A stretch of 64,000 bases of DNA from Methylorubrum aminovorans (GTDB lineage Bacteria; Pseudomonadota; Alphaproteobacteria; Rhizobiales; Beijerinckiaceae): positions 124,001 through 188,000 of the forward strand of contig NZ_BPRC01000008.1 in NCBI RefSeq assembly GCF_022179725.1, written 5' to 3'. Of the stretch, positions 46,008 to 54,414 are shown piece after piece (position 1 is the first letter of the stretch; each line of letters begins with the position of its first letter). The notes beneath the pieces are model-generated. The model had not been told where the DNA came from. It did no database searches and saw nothing but the letters and a program-made list of their open reading frames with translations. The translations under genes were made by a program, and so were the position numbers.

Positions 46008-47837
46008 ATGCCGGAGCTTCACCCCGAAGTCGCCGCGGTCACCGAGCGCGTCATCGCACGCTCCCGCGACAGCCGCCGCGCCTATCTCGACCTGATCGAG
46101 CGCGAGAGGGAGGCGGGCGTGCACCGCCCGAAGCTCGCCTGCGGCAACCTCGCCCACGGGTTCGCGGCCTCCGGTGAGGACAAGCCGGCGATCATCGCGG
46201 GACGCGCCATGAATATCGGCATCGTCACCGCCTACAACGACATGCTCTCGGCGCATCAGCCCTACGGACGCTATCCCGAGCAGATCAAGATTTTCGCCCG
46301 CGAAGTGGGCGCCACGGCACAGGTCGCCGGCGGCACGCCGGCCATGTGCGACGGGGTCACGCAAGGGCAGCGCGGCATGGAGCTGTCGCTGTTCTCGCGC
46401 GACACCATCGCTCTCTCGACCGCGGTCGCCCTCAGCCACGGCATGTTCGAGGGCGCGGCGCTGCTGGGCATCTGCGACAAGATCGTGCCGGGCCTCATCA
46501 TCGGGGCGCTGCGCTTCGGCCACCTGCCGATGATCCCGATTCCGGCCGGGCCGATGCCCTCGGGGCTCGCCAATAAGGAGAAGCAGCGCATCCGCCAGCT
46601 CTATGCCGAGGGCAAGGTCGGGCGGAAGGAGCTCTTGGAAAGCGAATCCGCCTCCTATCACGGGGCCGGCACCTGCACCTTCTACGGCACCGCGAACTCC
46701 AACCAGATGATGATGGACGTGATGGGCCTGCACATGCCCGGCGCCTCCTTCATCAATCCGGGCACGCGGCTGCGCCAGGCCGTGACCCGCTCCGCAATCC
46801 ACCGCCTCACCGAGATTGGCTGGAACGGCAACGATTACCGGCCGCTCGGGCGCTGCATCGATGAAAAGGCGATCATCAACGCCATCGTGGGGCTTCTCGC
46901 CACTGGCGGCTCGACCAACCACGCGATCCACCTGCCGGCCATGGCGCGGGCCGCCGGCATCGTCATCGACTGGGAGGATTTCGACCGGCTCTCCGGTGTG
47001 GTGCCGCTGATCGCGCGGGTCTATCCGAACGGCGCGGGCGACGTGAACCACTTCCACGCCGCCGGCGGCATGTCCTACGTCATCGCCTCGCTGATCGATG
47101 CCGGCCTGCTGCACGACGACATCCTCACGGTGGCGGGGACGCGCCTGCGCGACCACGCCCGTGATCCGAAGCTGCTGGGCGAGAATGACGACCTCACCTT
47201 CGAGGACGCCCCCGCCGAGCCGCTGGACGAATCCATGCTGCGTCCGCCCTCGAGCCCCTTCCAGCCGGATGGCGGGATGCGGCTGGTGAAGGGCAACCTG
47301 GGCCGGGCCACCTTCAAGACCAGCGCGGTGGACCCCGAGCGCCGCACCATCGAAGCCCCGGCCCGTGTCTTCTCGGATCAGGACGACGTCATCGCCGCCT
47401 TCAAGGCGGGCGAGCTGGAGCGGGATGTCGTGGTAGTGGTGCGCTTCCAAGGCCCGCGCGCCAACGGGATGCCGGAACTGCACAAGCTCACCCCGCCGCT
47501 GGGCGTGCTGCAGGACCGCGGGCACAAGGTGGCGCTGGTCACCGACGGGCGGATGTCGGGGGCGTCGGGCAAGGTGCCGGCGGCGATCCATCTCAGCCCC
47601 GAGGCCGTCGGCGGCGGGCCGATCGGCCGCATCCGCGACGGCGACATCATCCGCCTCTCGGCGGAGCAGGGTGTGCTGGAGGTGCTGGTCGATCCGGCCG
47701 AGTGGGAGGGCCGCGAGGACGCGGTGCAGCCGCCGGACGGCCTCGGCACCGGCCGCGAATTGTTCGCCTTCATGCGCCAGGGCGCCGACGACGCCGAACG
47801 AGGCGGTTCGGCGATGCTGGCGGCGGCGGGGTTGTGA
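46008..47837 (+). CDS. edd: phosphogluconate dehydratase
   Basis: Dehydrates 6-phosphogluconate to KDPG, the first committed step of the Entner-Doudoroff pathway; iron-sulfur enzyme of the IlvD/Edd family. 609 residues. Seen: LACGNLAHGFAASG, TAYNDMLSAHQPY, TPAMCDGVTQGQRGMELS, LGICDKIVPG (Cys ligands), GTCTFYGTANSNQMMMD, GGSTNHAIHLPA and TDGRMSGASGKVPAAIHLSPEA. Followed by eda after a repeat-containing gap. No zwf or pgl is nearby, so 6-phosphogluconate comes from genes elsewhere. Confidence 0.97.
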   Translation: MPELHPEVAAVTERVIARSRDSRRAYLDLIEREREAGVHRPKLACGNLAHGFAASGEDKPAIIAGRAMNIGIVTAYNDMLSAHQPYGRYPEQIKIFAREVGATAQVAGGTPAMCDGVTQGQRGMELSLFSRDTIALSTAVALSHGMFEGAALLGICDKIVPGLIIGALRFGHLPMIPIPAGPMPSGLANKEKQRIRQLYAEGKVGRKELLESESASYHGAGTCTFYGTANSNQMMMDVMGLHMPGASFINPGTRLRQAVTRSAIHRLTEIGWNGNDYRPLGRCIDEKAIINAIVGLLATGGSTNHAIHLPAMARAAGIVIDWEDFDRLSGVVPLIARVYPNGAGDVNHFHAAGGMSYVIASLIDAGLLHDDILTVAGTRLRDHARDPKLLGENDDLTFEDAPAEPLDESMLRPPSSPFQPDGGMRLVKGNLGRATFKTSAVDPERRTIEAPARVFSDQDDVIAAFKAGELERDVVVVVRFQGPRANGMPELHKLTPPLGVLQDRGHKVALVTDGRMSGASGKVPAAIHLSPEAVGGGPIGRIRDGDIIRLSAEQGVLEVLVDPAEWEGREDAVQPPDGLGTGRELFAFMRQGADDAERGGSAMLAAAGL

Positions 47838-47846
47838 CATCCACGC

Positions 47847-47938
47847 CGTCATTGCGAGCGTGAGCGAAGCAATCCAGCGAACGCGAAGTCTCCGGAAAGG
47901 TCGCGCCCTGGATTGCTGCGGCTTCACCTCGCCATGAC
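47847..47938. repeat. Rhizobiales-type CGTCATTGCGAGCG intergenic repeat
   Basis: Left end CGTCATTGCGAGCGTGAGCG followed by AAGCAATCCAG, right end CCTGGATTGCTGCGGCTTC ending CGCCATGAC, an imperfect inverted repeat of about 92 nt between edd and eda. This sequence type is widespread in intergenic DNA of alphaproteobacteria. As RNA it would fold into a long hairpin between the two cistrons. Confidence 0.88.
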
Positions 47939-47990
47939 AGAGAATCAATCTGAAGCGTTCGCACCGGCAGCACGGAGAGTGGAGACCCTC

Positions 47991-48611
47991 ATGAGCACCA
48001 TCGACGCGCTGATGCGCTCCGTTCCCGTCATCCCCGTTCTGGTGGTGGAGGATGCCGCCGATGCGGTGCCGATCGCCGAGGCACTGGTCGGCGGCGGGCT
48101 CACCGCCCTCGAAGTCACGCTGCGCACCCCCGCGGCGCTCGACGTGATCCGGGCGATGTCGAGCGTCGCGGGCGCGGTGGTCGGTGCCGGCACGGTCCTG
48201 AACGCGCGCGATCTCGATGCCGCCATCGGCGCGGGTGCCAAGTTCATCGTCAGCCCCGGCCTGACCGCGCCGTTGACCGAGGCGGCGATCACCTCCGGTG
48301 TGCCCTACCTGCCGGGGGTCGCGACCTCCGCCGACATCATGCGCGGCCTCGACCACGGGCTCGACCGCTTCAAGTTCTTCCCGGCGGAAGCGGCCGGCGG
48401 GCTGAAGGCGCTGAAGGCCCTGGCCGCCCCCTTCGGTCAGGTGCGGTTCTGCCCCACCGGCGGCATCACCGAGGCGAGTGCGGGCGAGTGGCTCGCCCAC
48501 CCGGCCGTGCTCTGCGTCGGCGGAAGCTGGGTGGTGCCCGCGGGCAAGCCCGACCCGGCCGCGATCCGGCGGCTCGCCGAGGCGGCCGCGAAACTGCGTC
48601 CGAACCGATAG
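47991..48611 (+). CDS. eda: KDPG/KHG aldolase
   Basis: Cleaves 2-keto-3-deoxy-6-phosphogluconate to pyruvate and glyceraldehyde-3-phosphate, completing the Entner-Doudoroff route. 206 residues, TIM barrel. Catalytic features: Glu and Arg in ALEVTLRTP, the Schiff-base Lys in FKFFPAEAAGG, and the phosphate loop CPTGGITEASAGEWL. Start ATG 47991 with GGAG 7 nt upstream; the open frame reaches back into the repeat but is not conserved. Probably co-transcribed with edd. Confidence 0.96.
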   Translation: MSTIDALMRSVPVIPVLVVEDAADAVPIAEALVGGGLTALEVTLRTPAALDVIRAMSSVAGAVVGAGTVLNARDLDAAIGAGAKFIVSPGLTAPLTEAAITSGVPYLPGVATSADIMRGLDHGLDRFKFFPAEAAGGLKALKALAAPFGQVRFCPTGGITEASAGEWLAHPAVLCVGGSWVVPAGKPDPAAIRRLAEAAAKLRPNR

Positions 48612-49030
48612 GGTTTTCACCCGGAGACCGCCCTTCGTCTCGCGAACTCGGGGATCTCCGGATGCCTCTTCGGCTCCGGAGTCTCTTCAGGCCGCCGCCG
48701 GCCGTGAGTCGCGGGTAGCCCCGCGATTTTCGCAGGCGAAATCTGACTTCGGCGTCCAAGGTCGGGCAGATTATAATGCCTCTCAATTAGCCCGTTGCCA
48801 TTCCGCAACATCGCCGTCTAATTGTCTACGTTTTATCTCTTCTAGACTAAGAAAATTATCTTAAAACACATAGATTTAGATATCATACTGTAATTGCTCC
48901 AAGAAGAACCTTCGATTCTGTCGTTTGTTAAAGCCCGCTACCCGCTTGATCCCCGTCAGACGATGTCGTCATGACCGCCCAGCGGCGGAACGACGTCGTC
49001 AAATATCGACAAGAAGACGGGGGCGAGAAC
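48612..49030 (+). promoter_or_regulatory. AT-rich control region of the TonB receptor gene
   Basis: About 420 nt without a gene. The stretch 48820-48900 is strongly AT-rich for this genome (TTTTATCTCTTCTAGAC, AAGAAAATTATCTTAAAAC, TAGATTTAGATATCATAC) and a perfect TATAAT hexamer sits at 48773-48778. Iron-responsive regulators (Irr, RirA, Fur) bind such DNA, but I do not find a clear box. The switch in base composition marks an active promoter region or acquired DNA. Confidence 0.45.
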
Positions 49031-51205
49031 ATGAGACGTCGCGGAACGAATGAAGTCGCCGGTGTACTTTTGACTGGGACAGCCGCTGTGTTTGCGGCGT
49101 CCGCACAGGCACAGCCGGTCGCGCCGGTGCTGGAGACGCCAGCCGCGGTGGCACTGGATGAATTGGCCGTCGAGGGTCTTGCTCGCGGTGCCCTGCGCCT
49201 CGAGCCGCAGGGCGGCGTCACGATCGGATATCTCGGCAAGGCGACGCGCACCGCCACCAAGACGCCGACGCCTCTCATCGACACGCCGCAATCCGTCACG
49301 GTCATCACGCGGGAGCAAATCCGCGACCAGGGATTCCAGTCGATCGGCGAGGCGACGCGCTACGTGCCGGGCGTGATCCAGGCTCAGGGTGAGGGCAACC
49401 GGGATGAATTGATCATCCGTGGGCAGCGCTCCAATGCCGACTTCTTCGTCAATGGCATTCGCGACGACGTGCAGTATTACCGCGACCTCTACAACATCCA
49501 GCGCATCGAGGTGCTGAAGGGCCCCAACGCGATGATCTTCGGCCGCGGCGGCGGCGGCGGCGTCATCAACCGGGTGCTCAAGGAGGCCGACGGCGTGCCG
49601 GTTCGCGAGATCGTCGCCCAGGGCGGCCAGTTCGCGAACAAGCGCGTGGCGCTCGATGTCGGCGACCGCGTCTCGGACAGCGTCTTCTTCCGGATGAACG
49701 GTGTATTCGAGGACACGGCGACCTACCGCGACTTCGTCGACATCCGCCGCTACGGCGTAAACCCGACGATGACCTTCCTGCTCGGGCCGCAGACGACGCT
49801 GAAGCTGTCCTACGAGTATTTCCACGACGACCGCACCACCGATCGTGGCATCCCCTCGCAGTTCGGCCGGCCCTACCGGTACCGCGAGAACCGGGCGACC
49901 TATTTCGGCAACCCGTTCCTGTCGCCGACCTACGTCAACGCCCACATCGCCACGGCGCAGCTCGACCACGTCTTCGAGAATGGCGTCGTGATGCGCAGCC
50001 AGTCGCGCATCGCCGACTACGAGAAGTTCTACCAGAACGTCTTCCCCGGCGGGGCGGTGAACGCGGCTGGAACGGCGGTCAACATCTCGGCCTATAATAG
50101 TCAGACCGACCGGACGAACTACTTCAACCAGACCGACTTCACCTACCAGTTCCTCACAGGACCCGTGAAGCACACCCTGCTCGCCGGGTTTGAACTCGGC
50201 TATCAGGAAGGCTTGAGCCTGCGCCAGGACGGGTTCTTCGCGACCACGGGCACCCAGAACCTCGTAGTGAATCCGCTCTCGCCGGTGTCACGCGTCGGCA
50301 TCACCTTCCGCAACATCGCCAGCGGCGCCAACAGCCGGTACGATCTCGGCCTCGCCGCAGCCTATGTGCAGGATCAGATCGAACTCAACGAGCACGTCCA
50401 GCTCATCGGCGGCCTGCGTTTCGACCATTTCGACTTCGCCGCGACCGACCGACGCACCAACATCACCAATGCCCGCATCGACGATCTGATCTCGCCGCGG
50501 GCCGGCGTCGTGGTGAAGCCGCTGCCGAACCTCGCGTTCTACACGAGCTACAGCGTCTCCTACCTGCCCTCTTCGGGTGATCAGTTCAGTGCCTTGACGC
50601 CAGGGCTCGTCATCGCCCAGCCGGAGAAGTTCGAGAACACGGAAGTCGGCGTGAAGTACGACGTGTCCCCCGTGCTTCAGCTCACCGGCGCGCTGTTCAA
50701 CCTCGACCGCTCCAACCAGCGCATCGCCGATCCGAACCGCCCCGGCTTCTTCCTCACCTCAGGGCAGACCAACACCCAGGGCGCGGAGATCGGCGTCAAC
50801 GGCTACGTCACAGACTGGTGGTCGGTCGCGGGCGGCTACGCCTTCACCGACGCGCGCATCACCAACAATCTCTCCACCACGATCGTCGCCGGAAACTTCG
50901 TCGGCCTCGTTCCGCTGAACGCCTTCACGCTGTGGAACAAGTTCGACATCGATCAGCGCTTCTCGGTCGGCGTGGGGTTCATCAACCAATCCCACACCTT
51001 CGCGACCTCGGATCAGACTGTGCGGCTTCCGAGCTATTCGCGCTTCGACCTCGGACTGTTCTACAACATCAGCGAGAACGCGCGCGCGCAGGTCAATATC
51101 GAGAACCTGTTCGACCGCAACTACATCATCTCGGCGCATAACAACAACAACATCCTGCCCGGCGCGCCCCGCACAGTCCGGGCCCAGATCGTCGTCCGCT
51201 GGTAG
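49031..51205 (+). CDS. TonB-dependent siderophore receptor
   Basis: Outer-membrane gated barrel of 724 residues for ferric-siderophore uptake, driven by TonB. Signal sequence AGVLLTGTAAVFAASAQAQP, TonB-box-like ALDELAVEG, plug domain TPQSVTVITREQIRDQGFQS, ELIIRGQRSNADFFVNGIRD, IQRIEVLKGPNAMIFGRGGG, then the barrel with YNISENARAQVNIENLFDRN and a C-terminal aromatic (AQIVVRW). The plug resembles catecholate receptors of the Fiu type. Start ATG 49031. No siderophore synthesis or ABC importer gene is adjacent. Confidence 0.92.
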   Translation: MRRRGTNEVAGVLLTGTAAVFAASAQAQPVAPVLETPAAVALDELAVEGLARGALRLEPQGGVTIGYLGKATRTATKTPTPLIDTPQSVTVITREQIRDQGFQSIGEATRYVPGVIQAQGEGNRDELIIRGQRSNADFFVNGIRDDVQYYRDLYNIQRIEVLKGPNAMIFGRGGGGGVINRVLKEADGVPVREIVAQGGQFANKRVALDVGDRVSDSVFFRMNGVFEDTATYRDFVDIRRYGVNPTMTFLLGPQTTLKLSYEYFHDDRTTDRGIPSQFGRPYRYRENRATYFGNPFLSPTYVNAHIATAQLDHVFENGVVMRSQSRIADYEKFYQNVFPGGAVNAAGTAVNISAYNSQTDRTNYFNQTDFTYQFLTGPVKHTLLAGFELGYQEGLSLRQDGFFATTGTQNLVVNPLSPVSRVGITFRNIASGANSRYDLGLAAAYVQDQIELNEHVQLIGGLRFDHFDFAATDRRTNITNARIDDLISPRAGVVVKPLPNLAFYTSYSVSYLPSSGDQFSALTPGLVIAQPEKFENTEVGVKYDVSPVLQLTGALFNLDRSNQRIADPNRPGFFLTSGQTNTQGAEIGVNGYVTDWWSVAGGYAFTDARITNNLSTTIVAGNFVGLVPLNAFTLWNKFDIDQRFSVGVGFINQSHTFATSDQTVRLPSYSRFDLGLFYNISENARAQVNIENLFDRNYIISAHNNNNILPGAPRTVRAQIVVRW

Positions 51206-51215
51206 GCCAGACGCC

Positions 51216-51243
51216 CCCGCTTCCGGGCACGCCCGGAGGCGGG
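51216..51243. terminator. bidirectional stem-loop between convergent genes
   Basis: A 13-bp stem CCCGCTTCCGGGC/GCCCGGAGGCGGG (51216-51228 with 51231-51243, one T-G wobble) with a 2-nt loop, lying between the TonB receptor stop and the convergent DUF2794 stop. Confidence 0.7.
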
Positions 51244-51244
51244 A

Positions 51245-51616
51245 TCACACCGCCCGCAAAGGCCCTTCCAGCACGCCGATGACGCGGGCGAGATCGTTGC
51301 CCCGCTTCATCACGAGCCCGCTCGCCGCGATCACCGCGTAGGCGCCCTGGCGGCGGGCGAGCTTGGGATCCTTCTCGATCCGGTAGAGCGGCATCTCGGA
51401 GGTGCGGCGGTAGATCGAGAACACCGCCTTGTCGCGCCGGAAGTCGAGGGCATAGTCGCGCCACTCGCCCTCGGCGACGCGCCGTCCGTAAAGATTGAAG
51501 ATGGTTCGCAGCTCGTCGCGCTGGAAAGCGACTTGCGGGCTCGTCGAGGACGGAAACGGGATGACCTGACTGTCTCGGTCGTTCGAGCGGTGATCGACGC
51601 TCTGTCCCTCACTCAT
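51245..51616 (-). CDS. DUF2794 family protein
   Basis: 123 residues, alphaproteobacteria-specific family. VAFQRDELRTIFNLYGRRVA, GEWRDYALDFRRDKAVFSIY, RRTSEMPLYRIEKDPKLARR and GLVMKRGNDLARVIGVL are all typical. ATG at 51616 with GGGAG 6 nt upstream; the frame stays open to 51706. Function unknown; cytosolic. Confidence 0.9.
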   Translation of the reverse strand: MSEGQSVDHRSNDRDSQVIPFPSSTSPQVAFQRDELRTIFNLYGRRVAEGEWRDYALDFRRDKAVFSIYRRTSEMPLYRIEKDPKLARRQGAYAVIAASGLVMKRGNDLARVIGVLEGPLRAV

Positions 51617-52089
51617 CGTCGCTCCCGTAGCGGTGCCAGCGTTCCTGCGGCGAGGGTCAGATGATGGGACTCGTCGGCGGCGCCCGCAAGGTGCTTCGCC
51701 GGCCATCGGTTATCCCCGTCGTTCACGATACGATTCCGAGGCGGCGTGAAGACTCATGTGCGTCGCCGCACGGTAAGGTGGCAAACATCACCGTCTCGCC
51801 GCGATCTCGCCTTGCCATCGCCGCCGCAAACGCTTTCACTGTGGCTTGAAACCTCGTCGGCCTGTCCATCGCGGCGGCGCCTGAACCCGAGCTCCCCAGC
51901 CCTCGGGCAATGCCGCGGATCTTCGGCGAGCCGACACCCAGAGGTTTCGAGACCCAAGGACTTCAGGCGGCCTCCTCGGAGCGCCGCCCTTTTTTCGTGG
52001 TGATGCCGGACGCGGGCCAAGGCCGCGACGACGACCATCTTGGATGATCATCTTGGCATCCGCGCCCGCCGGCGCGAGAAGCGGCGGCG
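51617..52089 (+). other. 473-nt non-coding stretch upstream of bluB
   Basis: No supported gene. It holds a perfect intrinsic terminator in the plus direction (51966-51995) with no plus-strand gene before it, which suggests a regulated leader of bluB or a small RNA. I searched for the cobalamin riboswitch B12 box and did not find it. Short frames at 51661-51849 and 51746-52003 show no ribosome site or conservation that I recognise. Confidence 0.45.
51966..51995 (+). terminator. orphan intrinsic terminator ahead of bluB
   Basis: Stem GGCGGC/GCCGCC (51966-51971 with 51983-51988), extended inside by CTCC/GGAG, followed by C and six T (51990-51995). It is 95 nt before the bluB ATG. Confidence 0.85.
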
Positions 52090-52755
52090 ATGTCCGAACT
52101 CCCCTCCCCCCCGTCGGTCGATCCGCCCGTCTTCGACGCCGCCTTCCGGGCCCGCCTCGCGGATCTCTTCGCGTGGCGACGGGACGTTCGGCGCTTCCGC
52201 GCTGACCCGGTCGACGAGGCCGTGCTGCGGACCTGCCTGGATCTCGCGGCGCTGGCGCCCTCTGTCGGCAACAGCCAGCCCTGGCGCTTCGTGCGGGTCT
52301 CCGATGCCGGGCGGCGTGCGGCGGTCGCCGCGAGCTTCGAGCGCTGCAACGCCGCCGCCCGCGCCGGCTACGCCGACGAGCGGGGCGCGCTCTACGCCCG
52401 CCTGAAGCTCGCGGGCCTGCGCGAGGCGCCGGTCCATCTCGCGGTGTTCTGCGACGCCGCCACCGAGGCCGGCCACGGGCTCGGCCGGGCGACCATGCCG
52501 GAGATGCTGCGCTACTCGGTGGCGGCCTGCATCCACGCCTTCTGGCTCGCCGCCCGCGCCCACGGCCTCGGCGTCGGCTGGGTCTCGATTCTTGAGCCCG
52601 CCGTGGTGACCCGGACCCTCGACGTTCCGGATGCCTGGGATCTGATCGCTTATCTCTGCGTCGGCCACCCGGTCGAGGTGCATGCCGACCCGGAACTCGT
52701 TCGCCACGGCTGGCAGGAGCGGTGCCCGGAAACGGTTCGCCTGCACGAGCGCTGA
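52090..52755 (+). CDS. bluB: 5,6-dimethylbenzimidazole synthase
   Basis: Oxygen-dependent enzyme that breaks down FMNH2 to 5,6-dimethylbenzimidazole, the lower ligand of vitamin B12. 221 residues, nitroreductase fold. FAWRRDVRRFRADPVDEAVL, LAALAPSVGNSQPWRFVRV, ATMPEMLRYSVAACIHAFWL and GLGVGWVSILEP are characteristic of BluB and separate it from ordinary nitroreductases. No other cob gene is in the window. It stands alone behind an orphan terminator. Confidence 0.93.
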   Translation: MSELPSPPSVDPPVFDAAFRARLADLFAWRRDVRRFRADPVDEAVLRTCLDLAALAPSVGNSQPWRFVRVSDAGRRAAVAASFERCNAAARAGYADERGALYARLKLAGLREAPVHLAVFCDAATEAGHGLGRATMPEMLRYSVAACIHAFWLAARAHGLGVGWVSILEPAVVTRTLDVPDAWDLIAYLCVGHPVEVHADPELVRHGWQERCPETVRLHER

Positions 52756-52937
52756 GGCCGTCACCGGACGCCGACCCCATTACTTAAAATTTGTCGGAAG
52801 TTCTGAGGCTGTGATTCGCTCTCCCGCCAAGAGGCCGTGCATGGAGTCCGCATTCCGCAGCGCGTGAAGCAAAGCGGCAAGCTGGAACAGTGGATCGTCT
52901 TCGCCAGTTACGCTCCAGCTCGGAAAGGCGATCTTCG

Positions 52938-53453
52938 ATGTTCGGAACAGGCAAGTACAGGGCGCGTCTCGCGGGCGCGCTCGTGGCGGCGCTTTGCGCG
53001 GCGGGTGCCGCACAGGCCCGAGAGGTCGTCCCGTTCGCCGACGGGATCGGGCCGGGCACGATCGTGGTGCGCACCAACGAGCGCCGGCTCTATCTCGTCA
53101 ACGGCGACGGCACGGCGATCCGCTACCCCGTCGCGGTCGGCAAGCCGGGTAAGCAGTGGAGCGGCGCGACCCAGATCGACGGCAAATACTACCAGCCCGA
53201 CTGGTCGCCCCCGGCCGAGGTGAAGCGCGACAACCCGCGCCTGCCCAACCTCATCCGCGGCGGCTCGCCGAGCAACCCGATGGGCGTAGCGGCGATGACC
53301 CTGCGGGGCGGCGAATACGCGATCCACGGCACCAACCGCCCGCGCTCGATCGGCACCTTCGCCTCCTACGGCTGTATTCGGATGTACAATCAGGACATCG
53401 CCGACCTGTTCGGGCGTGTCGCCGTCGGCACGCAGGTGTATGTGATGCGCTGA
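52938..53453 (+). CDS. L,D-transpeptidase (YkuD/ErfK family)
   Basis: Periplasmic cross-linking enzyme of 171 residues. Signal peptide RLAGALVAALCAAGAAQA-RE, YkuD domain TIVVRTNERRLYLVNGDGTA to the end. Active-site motif HGTN ... SYGCIRM is complete (His, Gly and catalytic Cys). Forms 3-3 peptide cross-links or attaches proteins to peptidoglycan. ATG at 52938 with GGAAAGG upstream. No second domain. Confidence 0.92.
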   Translation: MFGTGKYRARLAGALVAALCAAGAAQAREVVPFADGIGPGTIVVRTNERRLYLVNGDGTAIRYPVAVGKPGKQWSGATQIDGKYYQPDWSPPAEVKRDNPRLPNLIRGGSPSNPMGVAAMTLRGGEYAIHGTNRPRSIGTFASYGCIRMYNQDIADLFGRVAVGTQVYVMR

Positions 53454-53507
53454 AACGCTCGGCGGATCGCGCCGCAGCCATCCGCCGCGCCGGAAGAGGG
53501 GTGGCGG

Positions 53508-54356
53508 GTGCCCGCAGGCCGACCCTGGGATCCGCTGGTGAACGCATCGCCCACCCTCCTGATCGCCGACCCGGACGAGGAGACCCGGCTCGCCCTCGCC
53601 GAGGCGGTGGGCCGGCTCGATCCGGGTGCGAGGATCGTCGAGGTGGCCGATGGAAGCGCGCTGAACCGCGCGCTCGCCGGCTCCCGCATCGATCTGCTGT
53701 TCGTCGATGTGCTGCTGCCGCAGACCAACGGCGCCGACATCCGTCTCTGGCGCGAGGCGGGCAACCCGCGCGGCCTCGTCGTCCTCGTCACCGACATGCT
53801 CGCCCCCCGTTGGCCCGCCACGGCCCGACGCGTCGGCGCCTACGATGTGATCCTCAAGCCGCTGGGGGACCTCCATATCGGCCGCCTGCTGGCCGCCCAC
53901 CGGATCCTGTCGCGCTCCCTCGACTGCCTCGTCGTCGATCCGGGCCAAGCGACGCGCACGCTTGTGCGCAAACTCCTCGGGCAGAGCCATTTCTCGTTCC
54001 GCATCCGGGAGGCCGCGGGCGGACGGGAGGCGATCCGGCTCGCGGAGGGAGACCCGATCGATCTCGCCATCATCGAGATGAGTCTGCCCGATTATCCTGC
54101 CCTCGAAGTCGCCTGCCGCATCAACGACCGCCATCCCGAGGCCCGCATCCTGATGACGGGACCGCGGATCGAGGAGGGAGTCCAGCGCCAGCTCGCCACC
54201 TTCGGCGCCTCCGGCTTCCTGCCCAAGCCGTTCCAGTTCTTCGACATCGACAAGGCGGTGCACGAGAGCTTCGGCCTGTGGCACCCCTACCTCATCAACG
54301 CGCTCCGGCGCGAACACCGGCTCGACGTCGAGGCGGCCGTGGGGCAGGCTGTCTAG
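53508..54356 (+). CDS. double-receiver response regulator, second receiver with Glu at the phospho-site
   Basis: 282 residues holding two receiver domains and no output domain. Domain 1 keeps the acidic pocket (IADPDEE), phospho-acceptor Asp67 in LLFVDVLLP, Thr in VLVTD and Lys in ILKPL. Domain 2 (from CLVVDPGQATRTLVRKLL) has Glu190 in LAIIEMSLP where the Asp should be, Thr in ILMTGP and Lys in LPKPF. The Glu could mimic constant phosphorylation. GTG at 53508 is taken; GTG at 53538 is an alternative. Its neighbour is a DUF2336 gene. Partner kinase unknown. Confidence 0.8.
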   Translation: MPAGRPWDPLVNASPTLLIADPDEETRLALAEAVGRLDPGARIVEVADGSALNRALAGSRIDLLFVDVLLPQTNGADIRLWREAGNPRGLVVLVTDMLAPRWPATARRVGAYDVILKPLGDLHIGRLLAAHRILSRSLDCLVVDPGQATRTLVRKLLGQSHFSFRIREAAGGREAIRLAEGDPIDLAIIEMSLPDYPALEVACRINDRHPEARILMTGPRIEEGVQRQLATFGASGFLPKPFQFFDIDKAVHESFGLWHPYLINALRREHRLDVEAAVGQAV

Positions 54357-54414
54357 CGCTCTCAGAGCCGGCATCGCCCTGCTCGAAAGCGCAGACCCGC
54401 AAGCCTCGAATCCT

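Noticed and set aside
45903..48620. Very long open frame (905 codons) on the minus strand opposite edd-eda
   Set aside because: It is antisense to two genes with full family signatures; its translation is His/Arg/Gly-rich shadow sequence typical of high-GC DNA.
51661..51849. Small plus-strand gene of 62 residues upstream of bluB
   Set aside because: No ribosome site or recognisable features, and it would end 117 nt before the terminator; kept only as part of the leader discussion.
51707..52089. Cobalamin riboswitch upstream of bluB
   Set aside because: I looked for the B12 box and the companion conserved loops and did not find them; only the terminator is supported.
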